Assembly (NCBI GenBank): GCA_016861185.1
Contig: BOKW01000005.1
Span: 279,228 to 343,227, forward strand
DNA: 64,000 nt
Origin: Betaproteobacteria bacterium
Lineage (GTDB): Bacteria > Pseudomonadota > Gammaproteobacteria > Burkholderiales > Burkholderiaceae_F
Direction: 5' to 3'
In this document: positions 9,356 through 17,614 of the stretch, piece after piece
Numbering within the stretch: position 1 is the first letter of the stretch
Layout of the letters: each line of letters opens with the position of its first letter
Notes under the pieces: generated by a model
The model's database searches: none
What the model was told of the DNA's origin: nothing
Seen by the model: only the letters and a program-made list of their open reading frames with translations
Position numbers and translations under genes: made by a program

Positions 9356-10534
9356 TCAGACGACGCTCTGCAGCGCGTCGGCGGCGGCGAGCGCCTGCAG
9401 CAGCGCGGCGTTGACCTGCGCGAGCGAAACGTCGAGCGCGGCGGCGTGTTCGCGCACGGCGCCGCCGTCCTCCAGCGCGAGCGCCAGCTCGAGGTAGGCG
9501 GCATACGGACCGCTGCGTTCGCGTACGGCGTCGCGCACCGCGGGCGGCAGCGGCAGCTCGTCGAAAAGCTGCGCCATCGACTGGCCGGTGATCTTGTCGA
9601 GCAACGAGAACGCGCCGACGACGAAGCAGTCGTCGCGCGCGGCGGGCTTCGCACCGGTCGCCGCGGCGAGGTTCTCCATGCAGAAGCCGCGCGCGACTGC
9701 GGTGTAGATCTGCGGCAGCGCCTTGCTTTCCTTCGACGCGATCACCATCAGCAGCACGAGCCACTTGACGAGCCGCTTGTAGCCGAGCAGGCCGATCGCC
9801 TGTCCGAGCGAAGCGGCCGGCGTGGCACGAATGAACGCAGGGCTGTTGGCGAGCGTCAGCAGCAGATAGGCGAGCACCGGCTCGGCACGGAACGCGCGCT
9901 CGAGCTCGGCGATGTCGGCGTCGCCCTGTACGAGCCGGATCAATTCGAGCACGGCCCTGTGCGTCGGCTGCAACGTGCCGGAGCCGTTCCGGGGCGGCGC
10001 GTCCGTCAGCGGCCAGCCGACGATCGCGTGCGCGCCGGCTTTCAGCGTGGCCTCGGCCTGCGCGCGCGTGGCGACGGCGAGCGCCAGCAGCGCCGCATCC
10101 TTCGGCGGCGGACCGTGGGTCGCCGCATCGGCGACGACATACTGGAACAGCGGCAGCTTGTCGCGGGAAACGGCGGTGCGGTCCTCGACGCGCAGCGCGA
10201 GCCGCACGCCGTGCCGCTGCACGTCGAACAGCAGGCGCATCCGTTCGGCGTCGTCGAGATCCGCCTGCGCGACTTCGAGCAGCACGTTGCGCGGCGGCCG
10301 GAAGCTCGCCAGCGACGCGTCGACCCCGAAGTCCAGCGGCGCCAGCAGCACCAGCCCGTGCGGAAACGAGGTGCTGCCTTCGGCGACGAAGCCCGCCAGC
10401 ACGCGGTCGAGCAGCGCCGCCAGCGGCGGCGATCCGGCACCCTCCGCTCGGCGCAGCGCGAGCCGGAAGCCGATCGGCCGCGCATCGCGCGCGACGATCG
10501 CGCTCCACGCCGGCGTCACCGCGTCCAGGTGCAT
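9356..10534 (-). CDS. HDOD-domain signalling protein
   Basis: 392 aa from ATG at 10534. The N-terminal ~190 residues resemble a degenerate EAL-like domain as in the YuxH class (GFRLALRRAEG, FDVQRHGVRLALRVED, WPLTD), but the EAL motif itself is not present. The C-terminal ~200 residues form an HDOD domain (LELIRLVQGDADIAELERAF, LTLANSPAFIRATPAASLGQAIGLLG). Such proteins take part in c-di-GMP-linked or general signalling without known catalysis. An upstream in-frame ATG (10660) would add 42 residues that look non-native, so the later ATG is preferred. Convergent with the preceding lipoprotein gene. Confidence 0.85.
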   Translation of the reverse strand: MHLDAVTPAWSAIVARDARPIGFRLALRRAEGAGSPPLAALLDRVLAGFVAEGSTSFPHGLVLLAPLDFGVDASLASFRPPRNVLLEVAQADLDDAERMRLLFDVQRHGVRLALRVEDRTAVSRDKLPLFQYVVADAATHGPPPKDAALLALAVATRAQAEATLKAGAHAIVGWPLTDAPPRNGSGTLQPTHRAVLELIRLVQGDADIAELERAFRAEPVLAYLLLTLANSPAFIRATPAASLGQAIGLLGYKRLVKWLVLLMVIASKESKALPQIYTAVARGFCMENLAAATGAKPAARDDCFVVGAFSLLDKITGQSMAQLFDELPLPPAVRDAVRERSGPYAAYLELALALEDGGAVREHAAALDVSLAQVNAALLQALAAADALQSVV

Positions 10535-10722
10535 CGGCTCGCCGTTGTTGTCGCGTCGCTGAGGGGGCAATTCGAACACTTCCGCTACTCCGGCCGGCGC
10601 AGATGCGCAGCCTGTCGCTGTTACTCGGCAGCGCGGCGCCGGTCTTGAGCGCGCGATCACGCGAATTTGTCAGATCCCCGGACATTCAGGGGAAGCCGCC
10701 GCGCCGGTCGCGTGCGGACCCC

Positions 10723-12936
10723 ATGCGACAATCCCGCGCCGCCATTGCGTCGATCCTGCCTGCGCGCCGGCGCGCGCGCCCTCCCCGCCCGATGCTGCTG
10801 TTCGCTTCGACGATCCTGCTGTCCGCGTTCCTGCTGTTCCTGGTCCAGCCGATCATCGCCAAGCAGATCCTGCCCTGGTTCGGCGGCACCTCGGCCGTGT
10901 GGACGACCTGCATGGTGTTCTTCCAGGTGCTGCTGCTGGCGGGCTACGCGTATTCGCACTTCGTCACGCGCCGGCTCGCGCCGCGGCAGCAGACGAAGCT
11001 GCATGTCGCGCTGCTCGTCGCGAGCCTCGCCTTCCTGCCGATCATTCCGCGCGAGGCGCTCAAGCCCGCCGGCGAGGAGGACGCGGCGCTCGCGATCATC
11101 GTGCTGCTCGCGGCAACGATCGGCCTGCCGTACTTCCTGCTGTCGACGACGGGCCCGCTGGTGCAGAAGTGGGTCGCGCACCGCTTTCCCGAAAAGACCG
11201 TCTATCGGCTGTTCGCGCTGTCCAACTTCGGTTCGCTGATCGGGCTGCTCGCTTTCCCGTTCGCGATCGAACCCTTCGCCGGTTCCGCGGCGCAGTCGTA
11301 CGTCTGGAGCGGCGCGTACGCGCTGTTCGTCGCCGCGTGCGCGGCGACCGCCTGGCAGTCGCGCAACCGCCCGAGCGCGCCGCTCGAATTCGCGGCCGCA
11401 TCGCCTGCGACGGCGGACGCCGCGCACGCGGCCACGCACGCGACGGCGGCCGCGCTTGCGCCCGAACGCCGCCCGGGCGCAGGCGACTACGCGCTGTGGC
11501 TCGCGCTGTCCGCCCTCGGCTCGGTGATGCTGCTGGCGGCCACCAGCCACATCACGCAGAACATCGCCTCCGTACCTTTCCTGTGGGTTCTGCCGCTGAC
11601 GCTGTACCTGTTGTCGTTCGTGATCGTCTTCGAGGGCCGCGGCGGACGCGGCTGGTACGAGCGCAACTGGCTGCTGCTGCCGGCGCTGATGCTGGTGGTC
11701 GCGATGGCCTGGGGCCTGTCGGCCGAACGCGGCGTGCTCGACGTGAGCATCGCGATCCCGCTGTACTGCGCGGGCGTGTTCGTCGCGTGCCTGTTCTGCC
11801 ACGGCGAGCTTGCGCTGCGCAAACCGGCGCCGCGTTATCTGACGCACTTCTACCTGAGCTTGTCGCTCGGCGGCGCGCTCGGCGGGCTCGCGGTCGGACT
11901 CGTCGCGCCGCGCGTGTTCCCGGCGTACTTCGAGCTGCCGCTCGCCCTGTTCGCGCTCAGCGCGCTGGCGGTCTTCCTCGTGCTCGACAGCCGCACGCTG
12001 ATCGGGCCCGCGCTCGTCGCGACGGTCGCCACCGGCTACTTCGGCTGGAACTACGTCGAGTTCCTGCGCAACGACGTGATCGTCATGCAGCGCAACTTCT
12101 ACGGCACGTTGCGCGTGCGCGAGCAGGGCAGCGGCACTGAACAGGTCCGACGCCTGCTGCATGGGGTGATCCTGCACGGCGAGCAGCCGACCCAGGGCAC
12201 CGACCGGCTCGAGCCCGGCACCTACTACGCGCGCAGCTCGGGCGTCGGGCTGGCGATCGCCGCCAAGCAGGCGCGCGGACCGGTAAAGCTGGGCGTGGTG
12301 GGGCTCGGCATCGGCACGCTGTCGGCCTATGGCCGCGCGGGCGACACGATCCGCTTCTACGAGCTGGATCCGGACGTGCTGCGGGTGGCGCACAGCCACT
12401 TCACGTATCTCGACGCGACGCCGGCGCGGCTCGAATTCGAGCTGGGCGACGCGCGGCTGTCAATGGAACGCGAGCTGGCGGCGGGCCGGCCGCAGCGCTA
12501 CGACGTACTGGCGATCGACGCGTTCTCGAGCGATTCGATCCCGGTGCACCTGATCACGCGCGAAGCGATCGCGCTGTACGTGCGGCAGATCGCGCCCGAA
12601 GGCATCATCGCCGTACACATCTCGAACCGCTTTCTGGATCTGAAGCCAGTGCTCGCGAACATTGCGCAGGCCGAAGGCCTCGTCGCGAAGCTCGTCAGCG
12701 ACGAACCCGAAGGCGGCGGCTCGGCGTCGACCACGGACTGGGTGTTGCTCGCGCGCGATCGGCGCGCCTTCGACGACCGGACGCTCGCCGCGCGCGCCGA
12801 GGACATCGCGCCGAACCCGGCCTATTCGCTGTGGTCCGACCAGTTCAACAACCTGCTCGACGTGCTGAAGAGCCGGCCGCTGGACGAACTGAAGTCGCTG
12901 CTGTCGATGCGCGGGTCGCTCGAGGCGTCCGACTGA
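10723..12936 (+). CDS. Membrane protein fused to a spermidine synthase-like domain
   Basis: About 737 aa. The N-terminal ~450 residues are multi-helical membrane sequence beginning LLFASTILLSAFLLFLVQP, with the family motif KQILPWFGGTSAVWTTCMVF. The C-terminal ~250 residues match a SAM/aminopropyltransferase fold (LGVVGLGIGTLSAYGR, FYELDPDVLRVAHSHF, DVLAIDAFSSDSIPVHLITR). Fusions of this type are common in proteobacteria and may act on polyamines or related substrates in the membrane; activity is unproven. ATG at 10723 or 10792 are both possible; the earlier adds an Arg-rich cytosolic N-terminus. Divergent from the HDOD gene. Confidence 0.82.
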   Translation: MRQSRAAIASILPARRRARPPRPMLLFASTILLSAFLLFLVQPIIAKQILPWFGGTSAVWTTCMVFFQVLLLAGYAYSHFVTRRLAPRQQTKLHVALLVASLAFLPIIPREALKPAGEEDAALAIIVLLAATIGLPYFLLSTTGPLVQKWVAHRFPEKTVYRLFALSNFGSLIGLLAFPFAIEPFAGSAAQSYVWSGAYALFVAACAATAWQSRNRPSAPLEFAAASPATADAAHAATHATAAALAPERRPGAGDYALWLALSALGSVMLLAATSHITQNIASVPFLWVLPLTLYLLSFVIVFEGRGGRGWYERNWLLLPALMLVVAMAWGLSAERGVLDVSIAIPLYCAGVFVACLFCHGELALRKPAPRYLTHFYLSLSLGGALGGLAVGLVAPRVFPAYFELPLALFALSALAVFLVLDSRTLIGPALVATVATGYFGWNYVEFLRNDVIVMQRNFYGTLRVREQGSGTEQVRRLLHGVILHGEQPTQGTDRLEPGTYYARSSGVGLAIAAKQARGPVKLGVVGLGIGTLSAYGRAGDTIRFYELDPDVLRVAHSHFTYLDATPARLEFELGDARLSMERELAAGRPQRYDVLAIDAFSSDSIPVHLITREAIALYVRQIAPEGIIAVHISNRFLDLKPVLANIAQAEGLVAKLVSDEPEGGGSASTTDWVLLARDRRAFDDRTLAARAEDIAPNPAYSLWSDQFNNLLDVLKSRPLDELKSLLSMRGSLEASD

Positions 12937-13049
12937 CGCGGCGCCCGTATCCCAAATCGACGCGGGGGCGCTTGCGGCCGCAGCGGGGGCGCTGCTAGGG
13001 TTCGCGCGGCGCTCGCGAAGCGCTGCAACCCGCAGGTCTTCCCGACTCG

Positions 13050-14033
13050 ATGCTGTACACGGACAAGAGCGCGCTGATCGTCGGCGCCGGCGCCGTCGGC
13101 GCGGTGCTGGGCGCCGCCTTGCTCGCGGCGGGCTGGCACGTGACCTTCCGCGTACGTCCGGAGAGCTTCCTTGGGTACCGGCGGCTCGGGCTCGTCGTGC
13201 GACGCGGCCCTTCCCCCGGACTTGATCCGGGGTCAGGGCGCGGCGCGCGCGAAACGGCGATCGACCGCGAGCGCTTCATCTGCGACGCGGTGGCGCGCGG
13301 CTCGCACCGGCTCGTCTTCCTGTGCACCAAGATGCCGGACTTCGAGCGGGCGATTCACGGCCTGGCCGAGGACGACGACGGCGAACGCATCTACGTGACT
13401 ACGCAAAACGGGCTCGCGGCACCGCAGATGTGCGCCGCGCTGTTCGGCAAGGATCGCGTGCTCGCGGGGGCGGCGGTGGTCAATGCGCAGCGCACCGAGT
13501 TGGGCGTGGTCGAGGTTTTCTCCGACGTGCGCCGGCTGAGCCTCGCGCCGTTGCACCTGGCCGCGGGACCGGTCGCGCGCGAAGTCGCGGCGCGGCTCGC
13601 GCAGGCCGGCATCCAGACGCAGGTCGCGCCGAGCGCCGACGGCCTGCTGTGGGAGAAGTTCGTCGGGTTGGAGCCGCTCGCGACCGCCTGCGCCGTGACG
13701 CAGCTCGCGCTCGGCGAGCTGCGCGCGCAACCGATCGCGCTGCGGTTCCTGCGCGGACTGTTCGACGAGGTGTTCGACGTCGCCCAGGCCGCCGGCGCCG
13801 AGCTCGCACCCGATGCGCACGTGCGGCGCTGGCAGGCCTACCTCGACGGGCCCCCCGCGATGCGGCCCTCGCTCGCGATCGACGTGGCCGCGGGACGGAC
13901 CGGCGAACTCGACTGGCTGACCGGCGCGGTCGTGCGGCTGGCCGAGCGAGTGCGCGTGCGTGCGCCGCTGCATCTCGACGCCTTTCGCATGCTGCGTCCC
14001 GAGCCCGTCGAAGGGCTGCGCCCGGCGGCCTGA
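13050..14033 (+). CDS. Ketopantoate reductase-family protein (ApbA/PanE-like)
   Basis: 327 aa. NADPH-binding glycine motif LIVGAGAVGAVLGAALLAAG at residues 9-28, later FLCTKMPDFERAI and TTQNGLAAPQ, and the C-terminal segment LLWEKFVGLEPLATACAVTQ match ApbA/PanE. The family reduces 2-dehydropantoate or related 2-oxo acids. Two stretches look foreign. Residues about 52-66 (GPSPGLDPGSG) and the C-terminus (RPEPVEGLRP) are translations of palindromic repeats and are not part of the family. The reading frame remains open through both, so the gene may still work. Confidence 0.85.
   Translation: MLYTDKSALIVGAGAVGAVLGAALLAAGWHVTFRVRPESFLGYRRLGLVVRRGPSPGLDPGSGRGARETAIDRERFICDAVARGSHRLVFLCTKMPDFERAIHGLAEDDDGERIYVTTQNGLAAPQMCAALFGKDRVLAGAAVVNAQRTELGVVEVFSDVRRLSLAPLHLAAGPVAREVAARLAQAGIQTQVAPSADGLLWEKFVGLEPLATACAVTQLALGELRAQPIALRFLRGLFDEVFDVAQAAGAELAPDAHVRRWQAYLDGPPAMRPSLAIDVAAGRTGELDWLTGAVVRLAERVRVRAPLHLDAFRMLRPEPVEGLRPAA
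13214..13232. repeat. Palindromic repeat inside the PanE-like gene (GLDPG type)
   Basis: CCCCGGA-CTTGA-TCCGGGG, a perfect 7-bp stem, is translated in frame as PSPGLDPGSG. This element is well known as a dispersed palindrome in many alpha- and betaproteobacterial genomes. Confidence 0.75.
14002..14017. repeat. Palindromic repeat at the 3' end of the PanE-like gene (EPVEG type)
   Basis: AGCCC-GTCGAA-GGGCT, within a segment translated RPEPVEGLRP just before the stop at 14031-14033. The RPEPVEG peptide is the classic translation of a common dispersed repeat and is foreign to the reductase family. Confidence 0.7.
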
Positions 14034-14068
14034 CCGTCTCCCATCCCGACTCCGAACGCCTGCCTCAA

Positions 14069-14707
14069 ATGCTGACCGCCCGCGCGATCGACGCCGCCGA
14101 CCATCCCGTGATCGACGAACTGCGCATCGCGAGCTACCGGCGCGCGACCTGGTTCACGCTGAAGGACGCCGACCGCATCCGCTGCGCGCGCGACCTGCCG
14201 CGTTCGCGCGTCACCGCGGTATTCGACGGCGCGGTGCCGGTCGCAACCGTCTGCCAGACGCTGATGTTCGACGCAACCGAGGCGGTGCAGGTGCTCGAGC
14301 TGGAGGCCGAGCTCGCGGCCGACGACTTCCCGGCGCTCGTGATCAGCCGCGCCGCCACCGCCGAGGGCTACGCCGGGCTGCGGCTTAATCACGTGCTGCG
14401 CTGGTACACGCTGCAAGCGGCGAGCGCCGCCGGCATCCGCTCGATCCTCGCGGGGCACGCGCGCGGCACCCCGAACCTGCGCGCGATGGCGGAACTCGGC
14501 TACCGCTTCTTCGACGTCAAGGCCTCCTCGATGTCGCAGGTCGACATCAATACCGAACACGTGCTGTCCTATCTGCCAGCGCGCGACTTCGCGCTCGCGC
14601 TCGAACGGCTCGGCCAGATGCTCGCGACTGCGCTCCCGCAGATCGCGTGGCGCGGCGCCCAGCTCGACTTCGCCGAGTGGCTGCAGCCGGCCGCGCAGCC
14701 GGTTTGA
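14069..14707 (+). CDS. GNAT/acyl-homoserine-synthase-fold acyltransferase-like protein
   Basis: 212 aa. The pattern FDGAVPVATVCQTLMFDATE then LVISRAATAEGYAGLRLNHVLRW, followed by IRSILAGHARGTPNLRAMAELGYRFFD, resembles the GNAT fold of FeeM-like N-acyl amino acid synthases and autoinducer synthases (strand-helix core with an acyl-CoA loop). Substrate unknown. The ATG at 14069 is preferred; it lies 36 bp after the PanE-like gene. Its stop overlaps the TTG start of the next gene (tTTGA), so the pair is translationally coupled. Confidence 0.7.
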   Translation: MLTARAIDAADHPVIDELRIASYRRATWFTLKDADRIRCARDLPRSRVTAVFDGAVPVATVCQTLMFDATEAVQVLELEAELAADDFPALVISRAATAEGYAGLRLNHVLRWYTLQAASAAGIRSILAGHARGTPNLRAMAELGYRFFDVKASSMSQVDINTEHVLSYLPARDFALALERLGQMLATALPQIAWRGAQLDFAEWLQPAAQPV

Positions 14708-15573
14708 GAACGCTGGAAGCCGCGCTCGTGCAGGCGGTCGAGTCGGCCGTGCGCGCTGCGCTCGGCAGCGCGTGGCGCTTGCGCGCGGCCCGACGGAGCG
14801 GCGGCGGCTCGATCGCCGAGTCCTGGCGTCTTGAGACGGACGCGCAGCCGCTTTTCCTGAAGACCGGCGCGCCGACGCATCCGTTCGACGCCGAAGCGCA
14901 GGCGCTCGAAGAGATCGCCACCACGCGCACGGTGCGCGTGCCGCGCCCGATCGCCCGCGGCGTGGCGGGGACGCTCGGCTTCCTCATGCTCGAATGGATC
15001 GACCTGCGCGACGCGGGCGACTGGGCCGCGGCGGGCGCCGCGCTCGCGGCCCTGCACGGCGCGGCACGCGACACCTACGGCTGGCACCGCGATAACACGA
15101 TCGGCGCGACGCCGCAGTTCAACGCGCCGGCGGAGGACTGGGCGACGTTCTATCGCGAGCGCAGGCTGCGGCCGCAATTCCGCTTCGCGCGCGAACGCGG
15201 GTTGCATGCGCTCGCCGCGCTCGAAGAGGCCGCCTGCCGCGCCTCCGACGCCCTGCTCGCTGGCGAGGCGCCGCCCGCTTCGCTGCTGCACGGCGACCTG
15301 TGGCGCGGCAACCTGGCCTTCGACGCAGCGGGGCGCGCGGTCGTGTTCGACCCGGCGACGTACTGCGGCGACGCCGAAACGGATCTGGCGATGGCGCGGC
15401 TGTTCGGCGGGTTCTCCGCGTCGTTCTTCGCGGCGTACGACGCCGCACGGGCCCCGCGCCCGGGCCGCGGCGAACGGCTGAAGCTCTATCAGCTCTACCA
15501 CGTGCTCAATCACGCGAACCTGTTCGGCGGCGGCTATGTCGCGCAGGCGCGCTCGCTGATCGGCGTGTTGTGA
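14704..15573 (+). CDS. Fructosamine kinase family protein
   Basis: 289 aa, the usual family length. Phosphotransferase motifs are clear: LFLKTG (ATP-binding Lys), LLHGDLWRGNLAF (Brenner-type catalytic loop) and VVFDPATYCGDAETDLAM (metal-binding Asp). Fructosamine-3-kinases phosphorylate glycated lysine or ribulosamine so that the adduct detaches, a protein-repair activity. Start is probably TTG at 14704, overlapping the upstream stop; GTG at 14728 is the alternative. Confidence 0.88.
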   Translation: MRTLEAALVQAVESAVRAALGSAWRLRAARRSGGGSIAESWRLETDAQPLFLKTGAPTHPFDAEAQALEEIATTRTVRVPRPIARGVAGTLGFLMLEWIDLRDAGDWAAAGAALAALHGAARDTYGWHRDNTIGATPQFNAPAEDWATFYRERRLRPQFRFARERGLHALAALEEAACRASDALLAGEAPPASLLHGDLWRGNLAFDAAGRAVVFDPATYCGDAETDLAMARLFGGFSASFFAAYDAARAPRPGRGERLKLYQLYHVLNHANLFGGGYVAQARSLIGVL

Positions 15574-15648
15574 CCCCGCAAGCGTTGCGCATATCCGCAT
15601 TCTGCGATACTTGCGCGCCGCTTTTTTTCACTCCGCTCGACGCTTCGC

Positions 15649-16134
15649 ATGCCCAGCAGCAGCAGTACCGCAGTCCGCAAACCCAAGATCGTCGTCAAGA
15701 ATTCGCGCATCCACGGCCGCGGCGTCTACGCCGCGCGCAGGATCCGCGCCGGCGAACGCATCATCGAATACAAGGGCGAACTGATCACGTGGAAGGAAGC
15801 CGACCGCCGGCCGCCTTCCGATCCCGCCGATCCGCACCACACCTTCTTCTTCGCACTGTCCGACGGCAAGCACGTGATCGATGCCGGCGTGCACGGCAAC
15901 GCCGCGCGCTGGATCAACCACTCGTGCGACCCGAACTGCGAGACCGAAGAGGACGAGGACGGCCGGCGCGTGTTCATCCAGGCGCTGCGCGACATCCGCC
16001 CAGGCGAGGAGCTCTTCTACGACTACGGCCTGATCGTCGAGGAGCGCATCACGCCGAAGCTGAAGAACGAACACGCGTGCCGGTGCGGCGCCAAGAACTG
16101 CCGCGGCACGATGCTCGCGTCGAAAAAGCGTTGA
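15649..16134 (+). CDS. SET-domain lysine methyltransferase-like protein
   Basis: 161 aa, a stand-alone SET domain. Residues 13-40 (KIVVKNSRIHGRGVYAARRI) open the fold. The SAM/active-site motif WINHSCDPNCE is at residues 88-98, and the catalytic Tyr segment ELFYDYGL at 121-128. A post-SET zinc cluster follows, CRCGAKNCRG (Cys144, 146, 151), which with Cys93 can bind one Zn. SET proteins methylate lysines in eukaryotic histones; bacterial copies probably arose by transfer and their targets are mostly unknown. No histone-like gene is adjacent. A T-run precedes the gene as it does for topB. Confidence 0.9.
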   Translation: MPSSSSTAVRKPKIVVKNSRIHGRGVYAARRIRAGERIIEYKGELITWKEADRRPPSDPADPHHTFFFALSDGKHVIDAGVHGNAARWINHSCDPNCETEEDEDGRRVFIQALRDIRPGEELFYDYGLIVEERITPKLKNEHACRCGAKNCRGTMLASKKR

Positions 16135-16148
16135 TCGAAGGAGGTTTC

Positions 16149-16655
16149 ATGCAGATCTCGATGTACGCCGCGTCGGTGCCGGTGTTCGCGAAGATGCTCG
16201 GCAACCTGTCGGCGATCCTCGACAAGGCCGCCGCGTACGCCGAACAGAAGAAGATCGATCCGGCGGTGCTGCTCAATGCGCGGCTTTATCCGGACATGTT
16301 CGCGCTGACCAAACAGGTGCAGATCGCATCCGACTTCGCCAAGGGCGCGGTCGCCCGGCTCGCCGGCCAGGAGCCGCCGAAGTACGACGACAACGAAACG
16401 ACGATCGCCGAGCTGAAGGCGCGCATCGCGCGCACGATCGACTATATCCAGGGCTTCAAACCGGAGCACTTGGACGGGTCCGAGACGCGCGACGTCGAGC
16501 TGAAGATCCGCAGCGAAACGGTGAAATACCCGGGCCTGACCTACCTGCTGCAGGTCGCGCAGCCCAACTTCTACTTTCACGTCACGACCGCCTACGGCAT
16601 CCTGCGGCACAACGGCGTCGACCTCGGCAAGCGCGACTTCGTCGGCAAGGTCTGA
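16149..16655 (+). CDS. DUF1993 family protein
   Basis: 168 aa cytosolic protein. The start MQISMYAASVPVFAKMLGNL, the middle segment QIASDFAKGAVARLAGQEPP and the end FYFHVTTAYGILRHNGVDLGK are typical of DUF1993, a four-helix family of unknown function found in proteobacteria and fungi. A strong AAGGAGG lies 5 bases before the ATG. It follows the SET gene after 14 bp and is probably co-transcribed with it. Confidence 0.9.
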   Translation: MQISMYAASVPVFAKMLGNLSAILDKAAAYAEQKKIDPAVLLNARLYPDMFALTKQVQIASDFAKGAVARLAGQEPPKYDDNETTIAELKARIARTIDYIQGFKPEHLDGSETRDVELKIRSETVKYPGLTYLLQVAQPNFYFHVTTAYGILRHNGVDLGKRDFVGKV

Positions 16656-16668
16656 AGCCGCAGCGCGC

Positions 16669-17109
16669 TCAGCTCGATGCGCCGCCGGCGGGATCGCCGG
16701 GCTGCGGTTGCGCATCGATCGGCGCGGACTGCGCGCAGCGGGCGCAGCGGCGCAACTCGAATGCGAGCCAGACGCTGGCGCCGGCGAGCGCGACCAGCGA
16801 GGCCTGCATCAGCAGCGGCGAGCCCGCGACGAAATAGCCGACGTACAGCAGTGCGGTCGCGGCCGTGGCCAGCGCGAGCAGTACGCGCTTGCGATGGCGC
16901 CGGTAGGTCGCGACGTGGCCCGCCCACGCGGCGCCCGCGAGGATCAGCACGACGACGATCAACGCGCCTTCGTAAGGCGCGAACGCGCCGAGCCCGAGCG
17001 CGGCGCCGAGCAGCGCCAGCTTCGGGAAACACACCGGACACGCCGCGGCCGCGACGACCGCGCCGAGCGTGCCAGCGCGCTCAAGCCAGCGGGCGCGCGT
17101 GCCGCGCAT
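16669..17109 (-). CDS. MerC-like inner-membrane metal transporter
   Basis: 146 aa with four predicted hydrophobic helices. The first carries a Cys pair in the context AAACPVCFPKLALLGAALGLG, then APYEG, which matches the MerC family (mercuric-ion import for cytosolic reduction). A further CARC near the C-terminus could also bind metal. It overlaps the upstream MerR-family gene by 29 bp on the same strand. No merA, merT or merP is nearby, so whether mercury is the substrate is uncertain. Confidence 0.75.
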   Translation of the reverse strand: MRGTRARWLERAGTLGAVVAAAACPVCFPKLALLGAALGLGAFAPYEGALIVVVLILAGAAWAGHVATYRRHRKRVLLALATAATALLYVGYFVAGSPLLMQASLVALAGASVWLAFELRRCARCAQSAPIDAQPQPGDPAGGASS

Positions 17110-17548
17110 GGCCTCTCCCGCCGGCCGACTCCGCCGTGATGCTTTCGATGATCGGACACGCCGGCCGCCCGCCCGAGTGTTCGCATTCGTGGATCAGATG
17201 CGCGAGCACGCGCGCGATGCGATCGAGGTCGTCGCGCCGCGCGAGCACCTGCGCGAGCCGCGCCTGCGCGATGCGACGCGCGGCGGCCTTGCTCAGCCGC
17301 CGGTCGCCTGCATCGGCCAGGCGCAGCAGCTCGGCGATCTCGTCGAGTGAAAAACCCAGCTCCTGCGCGCGGCGGATGAAGCGCAGCCGCGCCATGTCCG
17401 CCGTGCCGTAGGTCCGGTAGCCGCCGTTGGTGCGCGCAGGCGTCGGCAGCAGTTTGCGCCGCTGGTAGTAGCGCACGGTCTCGACGCCCACGCCGGCGGT
17501 GCGGGCAAGATGCCCGATCGTCATTCGTCCGGCAGCTTCGCGGTCCAT
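17081..17548 (-). CDS. MerR-family metal-responsive transcriptional regulator
   Basis: 155 aa. The N-terminal winged helix-turn-helix is canonical ([20 protein letters not shown] then [20 protein letters not shown]). The C-terminal metal loop has Cys122 and Cys131, nine residues apart ([10 protein letters not shown] then PIIESI), the spacing seen in mercury MerR (Cys117/Cys126). The third MerR ligand, Cys82, is absent: the matching region reads [11 protein letters not shown]. So metal choice may differ from Hg(II). ATG at 17548 is used; 17524 is an in-frame alternative nearer the conserved start. The operator lies immediately upstream at 17553-17583. Confidence 0.9.
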   Translation of the reverse strand: MDREAAGRMTIGHLARTAGVGVETVRYYQRRKLLPTPARTNGGYRTYGTADMARLRFIRRAQELGFSLDEIAELLRLADAGDRRLSKAAARRIAQARLAQVLARRDDLDRIARVLAHLIHECEHSGGRPACPIIESITAESAGGRGHARHARPLA

Positions 17549-17552
17549 CGGC

Positions 17553-17583
17553 TTGACTCCGTACCCGGGAACGGAGTTTACGT
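17553..17583 (+). promoter_or_regulatory. MerR-type promoter/operator for the copper ATPase
   Basis: A -35 box TTGACT (17553-17558) and a -10-like TTACGT (17578-17583) are separated by 19 bp, the long spacer typical of MerR-activated promoters. The spacer contains a perfect 7-bp dyad, ACTCCGT (17556-17562) and ACGGAGT (17571-17577). It reads toward the P-type ATPase gene. Confidence 0.85.
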
Positions 17584-17614
17584 TCCGGGCTCGAACCCCA
17601 TTATCGAATCCGCC

